Shown here: one piece after another, positions 34,983-45,697 of the stretch
Layout of the letters: the number at the start of each line of letters is the position of its first letter
Position numbering within the stretch: the stretch's first letter is position 1
Assembly: GCF_014193285.1 (NCBI RefSeq)
Contig: NZ_JACHZE010000005.1
Span: 186,001 to 250,000 of the forward strand
Direction of reading: 5' to 3'
DNA: 64,000 nucleotides
DNA from: Atlantibacter sp. RC6
GTDB taxonomy: Bacteria > Pseudomonadota > Gammaproteobacteria > Enterobacterales > Enterobacteriaceae
The notes under the pieces: model-generated
What the model saw: the letters and a program-made list of their open reading frames with translations, nothing else
Database searches by the model: none
What the model was told of the DNA's origin: nothing
Position numbers and translations under genes: made by a program

Positions 34983-35041
34983 TTTTCTGCGATCCCCTCA
35001 ATTCGCCGTCCTTAGGTTCACTAAGGACGGCGTAGCGCGCT

Positions 35042-36217
35042 TTACAGCCCTAACGCATACTTGAGCGCCTGGCGCTTCAGCACGCCCGCGCGTTCAGCCG
35101 CCATCAGGCCAATATTGCGCAGCAGCTTCACCGGCGGCAAATCGTTGCTGAACCCGGCGTAGAACAAATCCATACCGCTTTGCATCAGGAAATTGTCGCC
35201 CTGGCGACGCATCTGATAACGGCGCAATACGTCATAGCTCGCCCAGGGCTCGCCATGGCTGCGGGCGCGTACCAGCACGTCCAACAAGGCGTCCACATCG
35301 CGATAGCCCAGGTTGACGCCCTGCCCCGCCAGCGGATGGATGGTATGCGCCGCATCGCCCACCAGCGCCAGGCCCGGTTGGGCGTAGCGCAGCGCGTGGC
35401 GGCGGGTCAGTTGAAAGGCGCCGCAGGCTTGCGGGGTGACGTTACCGACACGCTGCGGGAAATGCAGCGCGATCTCGCGGCCCAGTTGTTCCATCGACAT
35501 ACTTTGCAGTTGGCGAATACGCGCCGGTTTGTCGTACCACACCAGCGACGCCCAGTTATCGTACAGCGGCAGGAAAGCGCGCGGACCATCCGGGGTAAAC
35601 TGCTGCCAGGTGCTATCGCCGGGATCGTTGGCGCAACGCACCGAAATCAACAGGCAAGACTGCGGGTAGTTCCAGGCGTGAATGCCGATACCGGCCCACT
35701 CACGGATCCGTGAATTCGCCCCGTCGGCCCCGATCACCAGCTTCGCCTCCAGAATGCTGCCGTCTTCAAAGGTCAGTTCATGGACGTCATTGCGCCGATG
35801 CATCTGGGTAAGCGCCGCCGGGCAGCGCAGCGTGACGCAGGGATGCTGCGCCAGCGCCTGCCACAGCGCGCGTTGCAGCACCTGGTTTTCCACCATAAAG
35901 CCCAGTTCCGGCAGCTTCAGCTCAGAGGCGTCAAACGCCACGTGGGAGGCTTCCCACTCCCAGGTTTCCAGCCGTCGCCAGGCATGGGCGCGCATGCCGA
36001 GAATCTCATCCCATACCCCAAGCTGCTTCAACAGCGCCACGGATGCGGCGCTTATCGCCGAAATACGCACGTCAGGCGGCGACGCCGGGTCAAATTCCGC
36101 GGGCGGCGCGTGCTCAATCACGCTGACCTGAAAACCGTTTTGCGCGAGCCCCAGTGCGATTGCGGCGCCCACCATGCCTGCGCCGATAACGGCGACTTCA
36201 GTTGGTTGATTTGCCAT
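35042..36217 (-). CDS. ubiF: 3-demethoxyubiquinol 3-hydroxylase UbiF
   Basis: FAD-dependent monooxygenase that adds the C6 hydroxyl (3-demethoxyubiquinol hydroxylation) in ubiquinone synthesis. 391 residues from ATG 36217, equal to E. coli UbiF: N-terminal dinucleotide fold VAVIGAGMVGAAIALGLAQ, DVRISAIS, the central KLVIGADGANSRIRE (DG motif) and GLALVGDAAHTIHPLAGQG (GD motif). An ATG six bases further up is possible. It is divergent from miaB and reads toward the tRNA operon, as in E. coli. Confidence 0.96.
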   Translation of the reverse strand: MANQPTEVAVIGAGMVGAAIALGLAQNGFQVSVIEHAPPAEFDPASPPDVRISAISAASVALLKQLGVWDEILGMRAHAWRRLETWEWEASHVAFDASELKLPELGFMVENQVLQRALWQALAQHPCVTLRCPAALTQMHRRNDVHELTFEDGSILEAKLVIGADGANSRIREWAGIGIHAWNYPQSCLLISVRCANDPGDSTWQQFTPDGPRAFLPLYDNWASLVWYDKPARIRQLQSMSMEQLGREIALHFPQRVGNVTPQACGAFQLTRRHALRYAQPGLALVGDAAHTIHPLAGQGVNLGYRDVDALLDVLVRARSHGEPWASYDVLRRYQMRRQGDNFLMQSGMDLFYAGFSNDLPPVKLLRNIGLMAAERAGVLKRQALKYALGL

Positions 36218-36364
36218 GGTCATTTATCCTTAAACCCAGTTAATTCAGTTTACCGGATTTTCGGGTAGCTGGCGTCGCAATCCTCGCCACTGGTCACGGC
36301 AGCGTCAAAGCATTACAATACGCGCCCTGCATTACGGCGGTTAACTTAAGCAATGAGCATGTCG

Positions 36365-37789
36365 ATGACAAAAAAACTCCATATCAAAACCTGGGGCTGT
36401 CAGATGAACGAATACGATTCATCGAAGATGGCCGATCTGCTGGATGCCACCCACGGCTATCAACTGACCGACGTGGCGGAAGAAGCGGATGTGTTGCTGC
36501 TCAACACCTGCTCAATCCGTGAAAAGGCTCAGGAAAAAGTCTTCCATCAGCTGGGTCGCTGGAGAGCGCTTAAGGAAAAGAACCCGGAACTGATTATCGG
36601 CGTCGGCGGTTGCGTGGCGTCGCAGGAAGGCGATCACATTCGCCAGCGCGCCCACTATGTAGACATTATTTTTGGACCGCAGACCCTGCACCGTTTACCG
36701 GAAATGATCAACCGCGTACGTGGCGATCGCAGCCCGGTGGTGGACATCAGTTTCCCGGAAATCGAAAAGTTCGACCGTCTGCCTGAACCGCGCGCCGATG
36801 GCCCAACGGCGTTTGTGTCGATCATGGAAGGTTGCAATAAGTACTGCACCTACTGTGTGGTGCCGTACACCCGCGGCGAAGAAGTCAGCCGTCCGTGCGA
36901 CGATATCCTGTTTGAAATCGCCCAACTGGCGGCGCAGGGCGTGCGTGAAGTCAACCTGCTGGGCCAGAACGTAAACGCCTGGCGCGGGGAAAACTACGAC
37001 GGCACCCAGGGCAGCTTTGCCGACCTGCTGCGTCTGGTGGCGGCCATCGACGGCATCGACCGTATTCGCTTCACCACCAGCCATCCGATTGAGTTTACCG
37101 ATGACATCGTGGAAGTGTACCGCGATACCCCGGAGCTGGTGAGCTTCCTGCACCTGCCGGTACAGAGCGGTTCAGACCGCGTCCTGAATCTGATGGGCCG
37201 CACCCACACTGCACTGGAATACAAAGCCATTATCCGCAAACTGCGCGCGGCGCGCCCGGATATTCAGATTAGCTCTGACTTTATCGTCGGGTTCCCGGGC
37301 GAAAGCCAGCAGGACTTCGAGCAGACCATGAAGCTGATTGCCGAGGTCAACTTCGACATGAGCTACAGCTTTATTTTCTCCGCGCGTCCGGGTACGCCTG
37401 CTGCCGATATGGTGGACGATGTGCCGGAAGAGGAGAAAAAACAGCGTCTGTATATTCTCCAGGAGCGTATTAACCAGCAGGCGATGGCCTGGAGCCGCCG
37501 CATGTTAGGCACCGTTCAGCGTATCCTGGTGGAAGGCACCTCGCGTAAAAGCATTATGGAGCTCTCTGGCCGCACCGAGAACAACCGCGTGGTCAACTTC
37601 GAAGGCACGCCGGATATGGTGGGTAAATTCGTCGATGTGGAAATCACCGACGTGTTCCCGAACTCGCTGCGCGGTACGGTAGTTCGCACCGAAGAAGAGA
37701 TGGGTTTACGTATCGTCGAATCCCCGGAATCGGTGATTGCCCGCACCCGTAAAGAGAATGAAATCGGCGTAGGTATCTACCAGCCGTAA
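36365..37789 (+). CDS. miaB: tRNA-2-methylthio-N6-isopentenyladenosine synthase MiaB
   Basis: Radical-SAM methylthiotransferase that completes ms2i6A37 in tRNAs reading UNN codons. 474 residues from ATG 36365 ([13 protein letters not shown]). The N-terminal UPF0004 domain has three cluster cysteines in GCQMNE, NTCSIRE and GGCVAS. The radical-SAM motif is [10 protein letters not shown]-terminal TRAM domain begins near ILVEG. The upstream in-frame ATG at 36353 is not favoured. A strong hairpin follows, then ybeZ. Confidence 0.97.
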   Translation: MTKKLHIKTWGCQMNEYDSSKMADLLDATHGYQLTDVAEEADVLLLNTCSIREKAQEKVFHQLGRWRALKEKNPELIIGVGGCVASQEGDHIRQRAHYVDIIFGPQTLHRLPEMINRVRGDRSPVVDISFPEIEKFDRLPEPRADGPTAFVSIMEGCNKYCTYCVVPYTRGEEVSRPCDDILFEIAQLAAQGVREVNLLGQNVNAWRGENYDGTQGSFADLLRLVAAIDGIDRIRFTTSHPIEFTDDIVEVYRDTPELVSFLHLPVQSGSDRVLNLMGRTHTALEYKAIIRKLRAARPDIQISSDFIVGFPGESQQDFEQTMKLIAEVNFDMSYSFIFSARPGTPAADMVDDVPEEEKKQRLYILQERINQQAMAWSRRMLGTVQRILVEGTSRKSIMELSGRTENNRVVNFEGTPDMVGKFVDVEITDVFPNSLRGTVVRTEEEMGLRIVESPESVIARTRKENEIGVGIYQP

Positions 37790-37798
37790 TCCTCCTCG

Positions 37799-37829
37799 AC
37801 GATATGCTGCGTCTGGCGCAGCATATCGT
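37799..37829 (+). terminator. Perfect 13-bp hairpin between miaB and ybeZ
   Basis: ACGATATGCTGCG pairs exactly with CGCAGCATATCGT around a 5-base loop (TCTGG). There is no T tract after it, so it may be an mRNA-stabilising or partial termination element rather than a classical terminator. Confidence 0.6.
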
Positions 37830-37991
37830 TGCATTTGCACTGCCCTGCCCTTGTAATTGCACGCTGTTACCCAAATATCAGGCCTGAAGCTTGCGCCTTT
37901 TTCCCACGCCGTGAATAATTTCCTTAAGCCTGAGAAAATCAGCACGCATTATTGTTCACCTAACTGGCCCTGTGTGACCAAGAGGATAAGT

Positions 37992-39053
37992 TTGAATATC
38001 GAAACACGTGAATTCACCCTGGAACCTGCAGATAACGAACGTCTGCTTAGCCTTTGCGGACCGTTTGACGACAATATCAAACAGCTCGAACGGCGCCTCG
38101 GCATCGAAATTAATCGTCGTGACAACCACTTCAAACTCACCGGCCGTAGCCTGAGCGTCAGCGCTGCGGCGGATATTCTTCGCCATCTGTATGTGGATAC
38201 GGCGCCGATGCGCGGCAAAATTAAGGACATTGAACCTGAACAAATCCACCTGGCGATTAAAGAGTTTCGCGTGCTGGAGCAGAACGCGGAAAGCGTGCCG
38301 GACTATGGCAAAGCGGTCAACATTCAGACCAAGCGCGGCGTGATTAAACCGCGCACGCCTAACCAGGCGCAGTACATCGCCAATATTCTCGACCACGACA
38401 TCACCTTCGGCGTCGGCCCGGCGGGGACCGGTAAAACCTACCTGGCGGTCGCGGCGGCAGTTGACGCGCTGGAGCGCCAGGAAATTCGCCGCATTCTGCT
38501 GACCCGTCCGGCGGTAGAAGCGGGTGAGAAACTCGGCTTCCTGCCAGGGGATCTCAGCCAGAAAGTCGACCCGTATCTGCGCCCGCTTTACGATGCGCTG
38601 TTCGAAATGCTCGGCTTTGAGCGCGTCGAGAAGCTGATGGAGCGGAACGTGATTGAAGTGGCTCCGCTGGCCTATATGCGTGGCCGTACCCTGAATGACG
38701 CTTTTATCATCCTAGACGAAAGCCAGAACACCACCATCGAACAGATGAAGATGTTCCTGACGCGTATCGGCTTTAACTCGAAGGCGGTGATAACCGGCGA
38801 CGTGACGCAAATCGACTTGCCGCGCAATATGAAATCCGGTTTGCGCCATGCCATTGAAGTGCTGAACGAAGTGGAAGAGATCAGCTTTAACTTCTTCCAC
38901 AGCGAAGACGTGGTGCGCCACCCGGTGGTCGCGCGCATCGTTAACGCCTATGAAGCCTGGGAAGAAGCGGATCAGAAACGTAAAGCGGAACAGGCGGCGG
39001 AACGCAAGCGCGAAGCGCTGGCGCAGGCTGCCGGCCAGCAGGAGCAACCATGA
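37992..39053 (+). CDS. ybeZ: PhoH-like ATPase YbeZ
   Basis: A 353-residue PhoH-family NTPase that partners the endoribonuclease YbeY in rRNA maturation and ribosome quality control. The N-terminal KH-like part is followed by Walker [12 protein letters not shown] and Walker [11 protein letters not shown] start at TTG 37992, since AAGAGGATAAG precedes it and the following [14 protein letters not shown] matches the family start. The in-frame ATG at 37857 would add 45 unconserved residues across the intergenic region. The stop overlaps ybeY. Confidence 0.93.
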   Translation: MNIETREFTLEPADNERLLSLCGPFDDNIKQLERRLGIEINRRDNHFKLTGRSLSVSAAADILRHLYVDTAPMRGKIKDIEPEQIHLAIKEFRVLEQNAESVPDYGKAVNIQTKRGVIKPRTPNQAQYIANILDHDITFGVGPAGTGKTYLAVAAAVDALERQEIRRILLTRPAVEAGEKLGFLPGDLSQKVDPYLRPLYDALFEMLGFERVEKLMERNVIEVAPLAYMRGRTLNDAFIILDESQNTTIEQMKMFLTRIGFNSKAVITGDVTQIDLPRNMKSGLRHAIEVLNEVEEISFNFFHSEDVVRHPVVARIVNAYEAWEEADQKRKAEQAAERKREALAQAAGQQEQP

Positions 39054-39517
39054 GCCAGGTGATTCTGGATTTACAACTGGCCTGTGAAGACACCACCGGT
39101 TTACCGGATGAAGCACAGTTTCAGGCGTGGCTTGAAGCGGTGCTTCCTCAGTTTCAGGAAGAGGCCGAGGTGACCATTCGTCTGGTGGACGAAGCGGAAA
39201 GCCACAACCTGAACCTGACTTATCGCGGCAAAGACAAACCCACCAATGTGCTCTCGTTTCCTTTTGAAGCACCGCCGGGCATTGAACTGCCGCTGTTAGG
39301 TGATTTAATCATTTGCCGCCAGGTGGTGGAGCGCGAAGCGATTGAGCAGGTGAAGCCGCTGGACGCCCACTGGGCGCATATGGTTATCCACGGTAGCCTG
39401 CATCTGCTGGGCTATGACCATATCGAAGATGACGAAGCCGAAGAAATGGAAGGGCTGGAAACAGAGATAATGCTTGCTCTGGGCTTTAGCGATCCGTACA
39501 TTTCCGAGAAAGAGTAA
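39050..39517 (+). CDS. ybeY: Endoribonuclease YbeY
   Basis: A 155-residue zinc-dependent endoribonuclease needed for 16S rRNA 3'-end maturation and 70S quality control. The zinc motif H-x3-H-x5-H is seen as [11 protein letters not shown] near residue 114. ATG 39050 overlaps the ybeZ stop (ATGA), so the pair is coupled. Confidence 0.97.
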   Translation: MSQVILDLQLACEDTTGLPDEAQFQAWLEAVLPQFQEEAEVTIRLVDEAESHNLNLTYRGKDKPTNVLSFPFEAPPGIELPLLGDLIICRQVVEREAIEQVKPLDAHWAHMVIHGSLHLLGYDHIEDDEAEEMEGLETEIMLALGFSDPYISEKE

Positions 39518-39613
39518 GCAGTGAGGCAATAATGCCCCTGCACCCAAGCCGCCGCCGTGCGTTTTCCGGCGACGGCACAATCAAAACCAACATGAGGTCC
39601 TGTACCAGACGCC

Positions 39614-40492
39614 ATGAGCGACGATAATTCACACAGTAGTGACACGCTTAACAGCAAGAAGGGATTCTTCTCCCTTTTACTGAGCCAGCTTTTCCACGGC
39701 GAACCGAAAAACCGTGAAGAGTTACTGGCACTGATCCGTGATTCCGAACAAAACGAGCTTATCGACCTGGATACCCGCGATATGCTTGAAGGGGTAATGG
39801 ATATCGCTGACCAACGGGTCCGCGACATCATGATCCCGCGCTCGCAGATGGTCACCGTTAAACGCAACCAGAGCCTGGACGAATGTCTCGATGTGATTAT
39901 CGAATCCGCCCACTCGCGTTTCCCGGTCATCAGCGAAGACAAAGATCACATTGAAGGGATTCTGATGGCGAAAGATCTGCTGCCGTTTATGCGCAGCGAT
40001 GCCGAGCCGTTCAGTATGGAAAAAGTGTTACGCCCGGCGGTGGTTGTGCCGGAAAGCAAGCGGGTTGACCGCATGCTTAAAGAGTTCCGTTCTCAGCGTT
40101 ACCACATGGCGATTGTCATTGATGAGTTTGGCGGGGTCTCCGGCCTGGTCACCATCGAAGACATTCTGGAACTCATTGTGGGTGAAATTGAAGACGAATA
40201 TGACGAAGAAGAGGATCTCGATTTTCGTCAACTGAGTCGCCATACCTGGACCGTTCGCGCCCTGGCGCCAATCGAAGATTTCAACGAAACCTTCGGCACC
40301 CAGTTCAGCGATGAAGAGGTCGATACCATTGGCGGCCTGGTGATGCAGGCGTTCGGCCATTTACCGGCGCGCGGCGAAACCGTAGAAATCGACGGCTACC
40401 AGTTTAAGGTCGCCATGTCGGATAGCCGACGCATTATTCAGGTTCATGTAAAAATTCCGGACGACTCGCCTTCACCTAAAATTGAAGAGTAA
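39614..40492 (+). CDS. ybeX: CorC/HlyC-family CBS-domain protein YbeX
   Basis: A 292-residue cytoplasmic protein with two CBS domains (about residues 68-190: [15 protein letters not shown] and [15 protein letters not shown]) and a C-terminal CorC-HlyC (transporter-associated) domain. It has been linked to Co2+/Mg2+ efflux and, in E. coli, to ribosome assembly together with YbeY. It has no membrane segments of its own. Start ATG 39614. It ends five bases before the lnt start. Confidence 0.94.
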   Translation: MSDDNSHSSDTLNSKKGFFSLLLSQLFHGEPKNREELLALIRDSEQNELIDLDTRDMLEGVMDIADQRVRDIMIPRSQMVTVKRNQSLDECLDVIIESAHSRFPVISEDKDHIEGILMAKDLLPFMRSDAEPFSMEKVLRPAVVVPESKRVDRMLKEFRSQRYHMAIVIDEFGGVSGLVTIEDILELIVGEIEDEYDEEEDLDFRQLSRHTWTVRALAPIEDFNETFGTQFSDEEVDTIGGLVMQAFGHLPARGETVEIDGYQFKVAMSDSRRIIQVHVKIPDDSPSPKIEE

Positions 40493-40496
40493 TGGA

Positions 40497-42035
40497 ATGC
40501 GCTTTTCTACATTGTTTGAACGCCAGCGCGTGCGCTTGCTGCTGGCGCTATTAACGGGAGCCAGCGGAACGCTGGCTTTTTCTCCTTATGACTTCTGGCC
40601 TGCCGCGCTGATCTCGCTGATCGGCTTACAGGGCCTGACGCTCAACCGCCGCCCGCTGCAAAGCGCCTGGATTGGTTTTTTCTGGGGGCTGGGCCTGTTT
40701 GGCACCGGTATTAACTGGGTTTACGTCAGTATCGCGCAGTTTGGCGGGATGCCTGGGCCGATCAATGTGTTTCTGGTGGTGCTGCTCGCCGCGTATTTGT
40801 CACTGTATACCGGTTTGTTCGCAGGCGTGCTCAGCAAGCTGTGGCCGAAAACCAACGCCTGGCGCGTGGCGGTTGCCGCGCCGGTGGTCTGGCAGGTTAC
40901 GGAGTTTTTGCGCGGCTGGGTGCTGACGGGATTCCCGTGGCTGCAGTTCGGCTATAGCCAGGTGGATGGCCCACTCAAAGGCCTGGCGCCGGTTACCGGT
41001 GTGGAAGGTATCAACTTCCTGCTGATGATGGTCAGCGGTTTGATGGTACTGGCGCTGGCGCGTCGCCATATTACGCCAGCCATCATCGCCGTGGTGCTGT
41101 TCGCGCTGCCCTTCCCGCTGCGCTATATCCAGTGGTATCAACTGCTGCCGGAACGCCAGCTTAACGTCTCGCTGGTGCAGGGGAACATTCCGCAGTCGCT
41201 GAAGTGGGATGAAGGCGAACTGCTGAATACGCTGCGCATCTATCTCAACGCCTCCGAACCGAAAATGGGCCAGTCCCAGCTGATTATCTGGCCGGAGTCG
41301 GCGATCCCCGATCTGGAAATCAATCAGCAGCGCTTTTTGACCGAACTGGACGGCATGTTGCGCGAGCATAACACCAGCCTGATTACCGGCCTGGTGGACG
41401 CGCGTCTCAACAAGCAGAATCGCTACGACACTTACAACACCATTATCACTCTGGGCGCGGATAATCCGTATAACTACAACTCGCCGAACCGCTACAACAA
41501 GAATCATCTGGTGCCGTTCGGTGAATTTGTGCCGCTGGAATCGATCCTGCGCCCGCTGGCGCCGTTCTTTGATTTGCCGATGTCGTCGTTCAGCCGCGGC
41601 CCGTATCAGCAACCGCAACTACTGGCCCACGGCTATAAGATGACCGCGGCGATTTGCTATGAAATCATCCTTGGCGAGCAGGTACGCGATAACTTCCGCC
41701 CGGACACCGATTTCCTGCTGACCATTTCCAACGACGCCTGGTTTGGCCGCTCCATCGGTCCGTGGCAGCACTTCCAGATGGCGCGGATGCGTGCGCTGGA
41801 GCTGGCGCGCCCATTGCTGCGTAGCACCAATAACGGCGTCACCGCTGTGATTAGCCCAACCGGCGATGTGCAGAAGATGATCCCGCAGTTTACCCGCGAA
41901 GTGCTCACCGCCGAGGTAACACCCACTCGCGGCATCACCCCCTACGCCCGCTTCGGCCACTGGCCGCTGTGGCTGCTCACCGGCGTGATGAGTTTTATGG
42001 CGCTGATTGTCGCGTTGCGCCGCAGAAATCTGTGA
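40497..42035 (+). CDS. lnt: Apolipoprotein N-acyltransferase Lnt
   Basis: An inner-membrane enzyme that adds the third acyl chain to lipoproteins, an essential step before Lol-dependent sorting; it acts on RlpA, LptE and the putative lipoprotein in this window. N-terminal membrane domain with about seven helices, then a periplasmic nitrilase-like domain with catalytic Glu in WPESAIPD, Lys in [12 protein letters not shown] and Cys in [13 protein letters not shown] 40497 gives 512 residues, the E. coli length; an in-frame TTG at 40482 is an unlikely alternative. Likely co-transcribed with ybeX. Confidence 0.97.
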   Translation: MRFSTLFERQRVRLLLALLTGASGTLAFSPYDFWPAALISLIGLQGLTLNRRPLQSAWIGFFWGLGLFGTGINWVYVSIAQFGGMPGPINVFLVVLLAAYLSLYTGLFAGVLSKLWPKTNAWRVAVAAPVVWQVTEFLRGWVLTGFPWLQFGYSQVDGPLKGLAPVTGVEGINFLLMMVSGLMVLALARRHITPAIIAVVLFALPFPLRYIQWYQLLPERQLNVSLVQGNIPQSLKWDEGELLNTLRIYLNASEPKMGQSQLIIWPESAIPDLEINQQRFLTELDGMLREHNTSLITGLVDARLNKQNRYDTYNTIITLGADNPYNYNSPNRYNKNHLVPFGEFVPLESILRPLAPFFDLPMSSFSRGPYQQPQLLAHGYKMTAAICYEIILGEQVRDNFRPDTDFLLTISNDAWFGRSIGPWQHFQMARMRALELARPLLRSTNNGVTAVISPTGDVQKMIPQFTREVLTAEVTPTRGITPYARFGHWPLWLLTGVMSFMALIVALRRRNL

Positions 42036-42051
42036 TTCGCTCTATCCGTTT

Positions 42052-42077
42052 AAGGCCAGCTCTGCTGGCCTTTTTTA
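42052..42077 (+). terminator. Intrinsic terminator after lnt
   Basis: AAGGCCAGC (42052-42060) pairs with GCTGGCCTT (42064-42072), followed by T-rich sequence. It closes the miaB-ybeZYX-lnt run. Confidence 0.9.
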
Positions 42078-42388
42078 TTTCTGGCACGGTGATTGCTTAA
42101 TGTAATCAGGTACTTTGCGAATTTCCCTTTCGGACGAAGCGTGTGAAACCGGGTTGCACCATGAAGGATCAACCAAAGCACTACATCGGTGCAACGCATG
42201 AGATTTGCCTTTAAATGGTGCGGCGCACTTCGCAAAAATAAACAAATAAATAGCAAAACCTTTACATTCAGCCAGGCTAAATGTTAACAAGCAGACACAA
42301 TGTTGCGCAGTAGCGCAACAATAAAAACAACACAAACACTCACATGGGTTATCACTGGCGCTGATGGCGCTACGATAAGGAGTTGGAT
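42078..42388 (+). promoter_or_regulatory. gltI upstream region with C/A-rich GcvB-type target
   Basis: The 353-base gap after lnt holds no gene. Near gltI there is an 8-bp hairpin, TGTTGCGC-AGTA-GCGCAACA (42301-42320). It is followed at once by a C/A-rich stretch, ACAATAAAAACAACACAAAC (within 42317-42343), of the kind bound by the GcvB small RNA in gltI mRNA of Salmonella/E. coli. AAGGAG (42377-42382) is the ribosome site. Confidence 0.7.
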
Positions 42389-43309
42389 ATGCAATTACGT
42401 AAACTGGCCGCAGCAATGTTAGTCATGGGTTTGGGCGCAGGTTTCGCCCACGCCGAAGAGGCAAAAACCGCTGACGCTGCCGCCCAGCAAGGTACGCTGG
42501 CCAAAATCGCGAAGAATGGCGTTATCGTCGTGGGCCATCGCGAATCTTCCGTACCGTTTTCCTATTACGATAATCAGCAAAAAGTGGTCGGCTATTCCCA
42601 GGATTACTCCAACGCTATCGTTGAAGCGGTGAAGAAGAAACTGAACAAGCCGGACCTGCAGGTTAAACTGATCCCAATTACCTCCCAGAACCGTATCCCG
42701 CTGCTGCAAAACGGCACTTTCGACTTCGAATGCGGCTCCACCACTAACAACCTGGAGCGCCAGAAACAAGCGGCCTTCTCCGATACTATTTTTGTCGTGG
42801 GTACCCGTCTGCTGGCCAAGAAAGGCGGCGATATTAAAGACTTCCCGGATCTGAAAGGCAAAGCGGTGGTCGTCACCTCCGGCACCACTTCTGAAGTTCT
42901 GCTGCACAAACTGAACGATGAACAGAAAATGGATATGCGCATCATCAGCGCCAAAGACCACGGCGACTCGTTCCGCACCCTGGAAAGTGGCCGCGCGGTG
43001 GCGTTTATGATGGATGACGCCCTGCTGGCTGGCGAACGCGCTAAAGCGAAGAAACCGGATCAGTGGGAAATCGTCGGTAAAGCGCAATCCGAGGAAGCTT
43101 ACGGCTGTATGCTGCGTAAAGACGATCCGGAATTCAAAAAGCTGATGGACGACACTATTGCCCAGGCGCAGACCTCCGGCGAAGCGGAAAAATGGTTCGA
43201 CAAGTGGTTTAAGAACCCGATCCCACCGAAAAACCTGAACCTGAACTTTGAACTCTCCGATGAGATGAAAGCGCTGTTCAAAGAGCCTAACGATAAAGCA
43301 TTGAACTAA
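42389..43309 (+). CDS. gltI: Glutamate/aspartate ABC transporter, periplasmic binding protein
   Basis: Captures glutamate and aspartate in the periplasm for GltJKL. 306 residues with a Sec signal peptide cleaved after FAHA (about residue 22), and a family-3 solute-binding fold: GVIVVGHRESSVPFSYYDN, FECGSTTNN and VVTSGTTSEVLLHKLN. ATG 42389 (MQLRKLAAAM) follows AAGGAG. The next gene is 199 bases away, across the SroC small-RNA segment. Confidence 0.97.
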   Translation: MQLRKLAAAMLVMGLGAGFAHAEEAKTADAAAQQGTLAKIAKNGVIVVGHRESSVPFSYYDNQQKVVGYSQDYSNAIVEAVKKKLNKPDLQVKLIPITSQNRIPLLQNGTFDFECGSTTNNLERQKQAAFSDTIFVVGTRLLAKKGGDIKDFPDLKGKAVVVTSGTTSEVLLHKLNDEQKMDMRIISAKDHGDSFRTLESGRAVAFMMDDALLAGERAKAKKPDQWEIVGKAQSEEAYGCMLRKDDPEFKKLMDDTIAQAQTSGEAEKWFDKWFKNPIPPKNLNLNFELSDEMKALFKEPNDKALN

Positions 43310-43333
43310 TTACAACCATTAAGGGGCGGGACA

Positions 43334-43498
43334 TCCTGCCCTCTCGATTGTTGCGACTGCCCGGACAGACTCTGCGTCGGATGGCCGTTCCCCATCCGGC
43401 GTGAACACTCCCCTCGTTTCCAGCGAGTCAAAAAAGGAAACAGCGGAGAAGGCTTCGTAGCAATCTTCGAGGGTAGCCAGGCTACCCTTATTTTTTTT
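43334..43498 (+). ncRNA. sroC: SroC small RNA (3'-derived, gltI-gltJ intergenic)
   Basis: The gltI-gltJ gap contains the sequence I recognise as SroC, including ATTGTTGCGACTGCCCGGAC and a Rho-independent end (GGGTAGC-CAG-GCTACCC at 43471-43487 followed by T8). In Salmonella and E. coli SroC is released from gltIJKL mRNA and acts as a sponge that destroys GcvB, thereby relieving repression of gltI and other amino-acid transporters. The 5' end is approximate, set by the ~163-nucleotide E. coli length. Confidence 0.75.
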
Positions 43499-43508
43499 GG
43501 AGTAACGT

Positions 43509-44249
43509 ATGTCTATAGACTGGAACTGGGGTATTTTTTTACAGCCCGCCCCGTTCGGCAACACCACCTATCTGGGCTGGCTGTGGAGTGGTTTTCAGGT
43601 TACCGTCGCGCTGTCGATCACGGCCTGGATTATTGCCTTCCTCGTCGGCTCCCTGTTTGGCATCCTGCGTACCGTTCCTAACCGTTTCCTCTCCGGGATC
43701 GGCACCTGCTATGTCGAACTTTTCCGTAACGTTCCGCTGATCGTTCAGTTCTTTACCTGGTATCTGGTCGTGCCGGAACTCTTGCCGGAAGATCTGGGGA
43801 TGTGGTTTAAAGCTGAGCTCGATCCAAACGTGCAGTTTTTCCTGTCATCGATGATCTGCCTTGGCCTGTTCACCGCCGCCCGCGTGTGCGAGCAGGTGCG
43901 CGCCGCGATCCAGTCGCTGCCGCGCGGCCAGAAAAATGCCGCCCTGGCGATGGGTCTCACGCTGCCGCAGGCCTACCGCTATGTGCTGTTGCCAAACGCC
44001 TATCGCGTAATCGTCCCGCCGATGACCTCGGAAATGATGAACCTGGTGAAAAACTCCGCCATTGCCTCGACCATCGGGCTGGTGGATATGGCAGCACAGG
44101 CTGGCAAACTGCTGGATTACTCGGCGCACGCCTGGGAATCCTTTACGGCGATTACGTTAGCATATGTGTTGATTAACACCCTGATTATGCTGGTAATGAA
44201 TGTGGTAGAGCGCAAAATCCGCCTGCCCGGCAATCTGGGGAGCAAATAA
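43509..44249 (+). CDS. gltJ: Glutamate/aspartate ABC transporter permease GltJ
   Basis: A 246-residue inner-membrane permease with about five helices and the EAA-type coupling motif [20 protein letters not shown] then [13 protein letters not shown]. It pairs with GltK to form the membrane channel. Start ATG 43509 has TTGGAGTAACGT upstream. It overlaps gltK by one base (TAATG). Confidence 0.97.
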   Translation: MSIDWNWGIFLQPAPFGNTTYLGWLWSGFQVTVALSITAWIIAFLVGSLFGILRTVPNRFLSGIGTCYVELFRNVPLIVQFFTWYLVVPELLPEDLGMWFKAELDPNVQFFLSSMICLGLFTAARVCEQVRAAIQSLPRGQKNAALAMGLTLPQAYRYVLLPNAYRVIVPPMTSEMMNLVKNSAIASTIGLVDMAAQAGKLLDYSAHAWESFTAITLAYVLINTLIMLVMNVVERKIRLPGNLGSK

Positions 44250-44923
44250 TGTACGAATTTGACTGGAGCTCGATTGTTCCCTCCTTACCCTATTTGCTCG
44301 ATGGCCTGGTCATCACGCTGAAAATCACCATCACCGCGGTGATTATCGGCATTATCTGGGGCACCCTGCTGGCGGTTATGCGCCTGTCGAGCTTTAAACC
44401 CATCGCCTGGTTCGCCACCAGCTATGTGAACGTGTTCCGCTCGATACCGCTGGTGATGGTGCTGCTGTGGTTTTACCTGATCGTACCGGGTTTCCTGCAA
44501 AACGTGCTGGGATTATCCCCGAAAACCGATATTCGCTTGATCTCCGCCATGGTGGCGTTTTCGATGTTTGAAGCCGCCTATTATTCGGAAATTATCCGCG
44601 CCGGTATTCAGAGTATCTCCCGTGGGCAATCCAACGCTGCCCTTGCGCTGGGCATGACCCACTGGCAATCCATGAAGCTGATTATTCTGCCGCAGGCGTT
44701 CCGCGCCATGGTGCCGCTGCTGTTAACCCAGGGCATCGTGTTGTTCCAGGACACCTCGCTGGTTTACGTATTAAGCCTCGCAGACTTCTTCCGTACCGCC
44801 TCCACCATCGGCGAGCGCGACGGGACTCAGGTCGAAATGATCCTGTTTGCAGGTGGCGTATATTTCATCATTAGTTTAAGTGCGTCGCTGCTGGTCAGTT
44901 GGCTGAAGAAAAGGACGGTATAA
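44249..44923 (+). CDS. gltK: Glutamate/aspartate ABC transporter permease GltK
   Basis: A 224-residue permease partner of GltJ. It has five predicted helices and the EAA loop [20 protein letters not shown] then [13 protein letters not shown] overlaps the gltJ stop; its own stop overlaps the gltL start (TAATG), showing tight coupling. Confidence 0.97.
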   Translation: MYEFDWSSIVPSLPYLLDGLVITLKITITAVIIGIIWGTLLAVMRLSSFKPIAWFATSYVNVFRSIPLVMVLLWFYLIVPGFLQNVLGLSPKTDIRLISAMVAFSMFEAAYYSEIIRAGIQSISRGQSNAALALGMTHWQSMKLIILPQAFRAMVPLLLTQGIVLFQDTSLVYVLSLADFFRTASTIGERDGTQVEMILFAGGVYFIISLSASLLVSWLKKRTV

Positions 44924-45648
44924 TGATTTCCCTGAAAAATGTTTCTAAATGGTATGGTCAGTTTCAGGTGTTGACCGACTGTTCAACCGAAGTGACCAAA
45001 GGCGAAGTGGTGGTGGTGTGCGGGCCGTCCGGCTCCGGAAAATCCACGCTGATTAAAACGGTGAACGGCCTTGAGCCGGTTCAGAAAGGTGAAATCATCG
45101 TTAACGGCACCAAAGTCAATGACAAGAAAACCAACCTCGCGGAGCTGCGCTCCCACGTAGGCATGGTGTTCCAGCACTTTGAACTGTTCCCGCACCTGTC
45201 GATTATCGAAAACCTGACCCTGGCGCAGGTGAAAGTGTTGAAGCGTGATAAAGCAGCGGCGCGTCAGAAAGCAGTGAAACTGCTGGAGCGCGTCGGCTTG
45301 TCGGCGCACGGCGAGAAATATCCGGCACAGCTTTCCGGCGGCCAGCAGCAGCGTGTGGCGATTGCCCGTGCGCTGTGCATGGATCCGGTGGCAATGCTGT
45401 TTGATGAACCCACCTCCGCGCTCGACCCGGAAATGATCAACGAAGTGCTGGACGTGATGGTGGAGCTGGCTAATGAAGGGATGACCATGATGGTGGTGAC
45501 CCACGAAATGGGCTTTGCCCGTAAAGTGGCTAACCGGGTGATCTTTATGGATGAAGGGAAAATCGTCGAGGATTCGCCGAAAGAAGCGTTCTTCGCCAAC
45601 CCTAAATCGGAACGCGCCAAAGACTTCCTGGCGAAAATCCTGCATTGA
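44923..45648 (+). CDS. gltL: Glutamate/aspartate ABC transporter ATPase GltL
   Basis: A 241-residue ABC ATPase that powers GltJK. Walker [10 protein letters not shown], signature [15 protein letters not shown], Walker [16 protein letters not shown] and switch His in [12 protein letters not shown] 44923 overlaps the gltK stop and gives the E. coli length; the longer reading from 44899 lies inside gltK. A shared terminator follows. K-12 carries rihA, hscC and ybe genes after this point; here ybeL comes next. Confidence 0.97.
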   Translation: MISLKNVSKWYGQFQVLTDCSTEVTKGEVVVVCGPSGSGKSTLIKTVNGLEPVQKGEIIVNGTKVNDKKTNLAELRSHVGMVFQHFELFPHLSIIENLTLAQVKVLKRDKAAARQKAVKLLERVGLSAHGEKYPAQLSGGQQQRVAIARALCMDPVAMLFDEPTSALDPEMINEVLDVMVELANEGMTMMVVTHEMGFARKVANRVIFMDEGKIVEDSPKEAFFANPKSERAKDFLAKILH

Positions 45649-45661
45649 TCGTCCACAAACC

Positions 45662-45690
45662 AAAAGGAGCAGCCAGGCTGCTCCTTTTTA
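45662..45690. terminator. Bidirectional terminator between gltL and ybeL
   Basis: AAAAGGAGCAGC (45662-45673) pairs with GCTGCTCCTTTT (45677-45688) around a three-base loop; A and T tracts allow both directions. Confidence 0.9.
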
Positions 45691-45697
45691 ATGTTTA

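Noticed and set aside
43319-43567. 82-codon minus-strand ORF across the gltI-gltJ gap
   Set aside because: It is the complement of the SroC region and the gltJ start; no ribosome site or motif.
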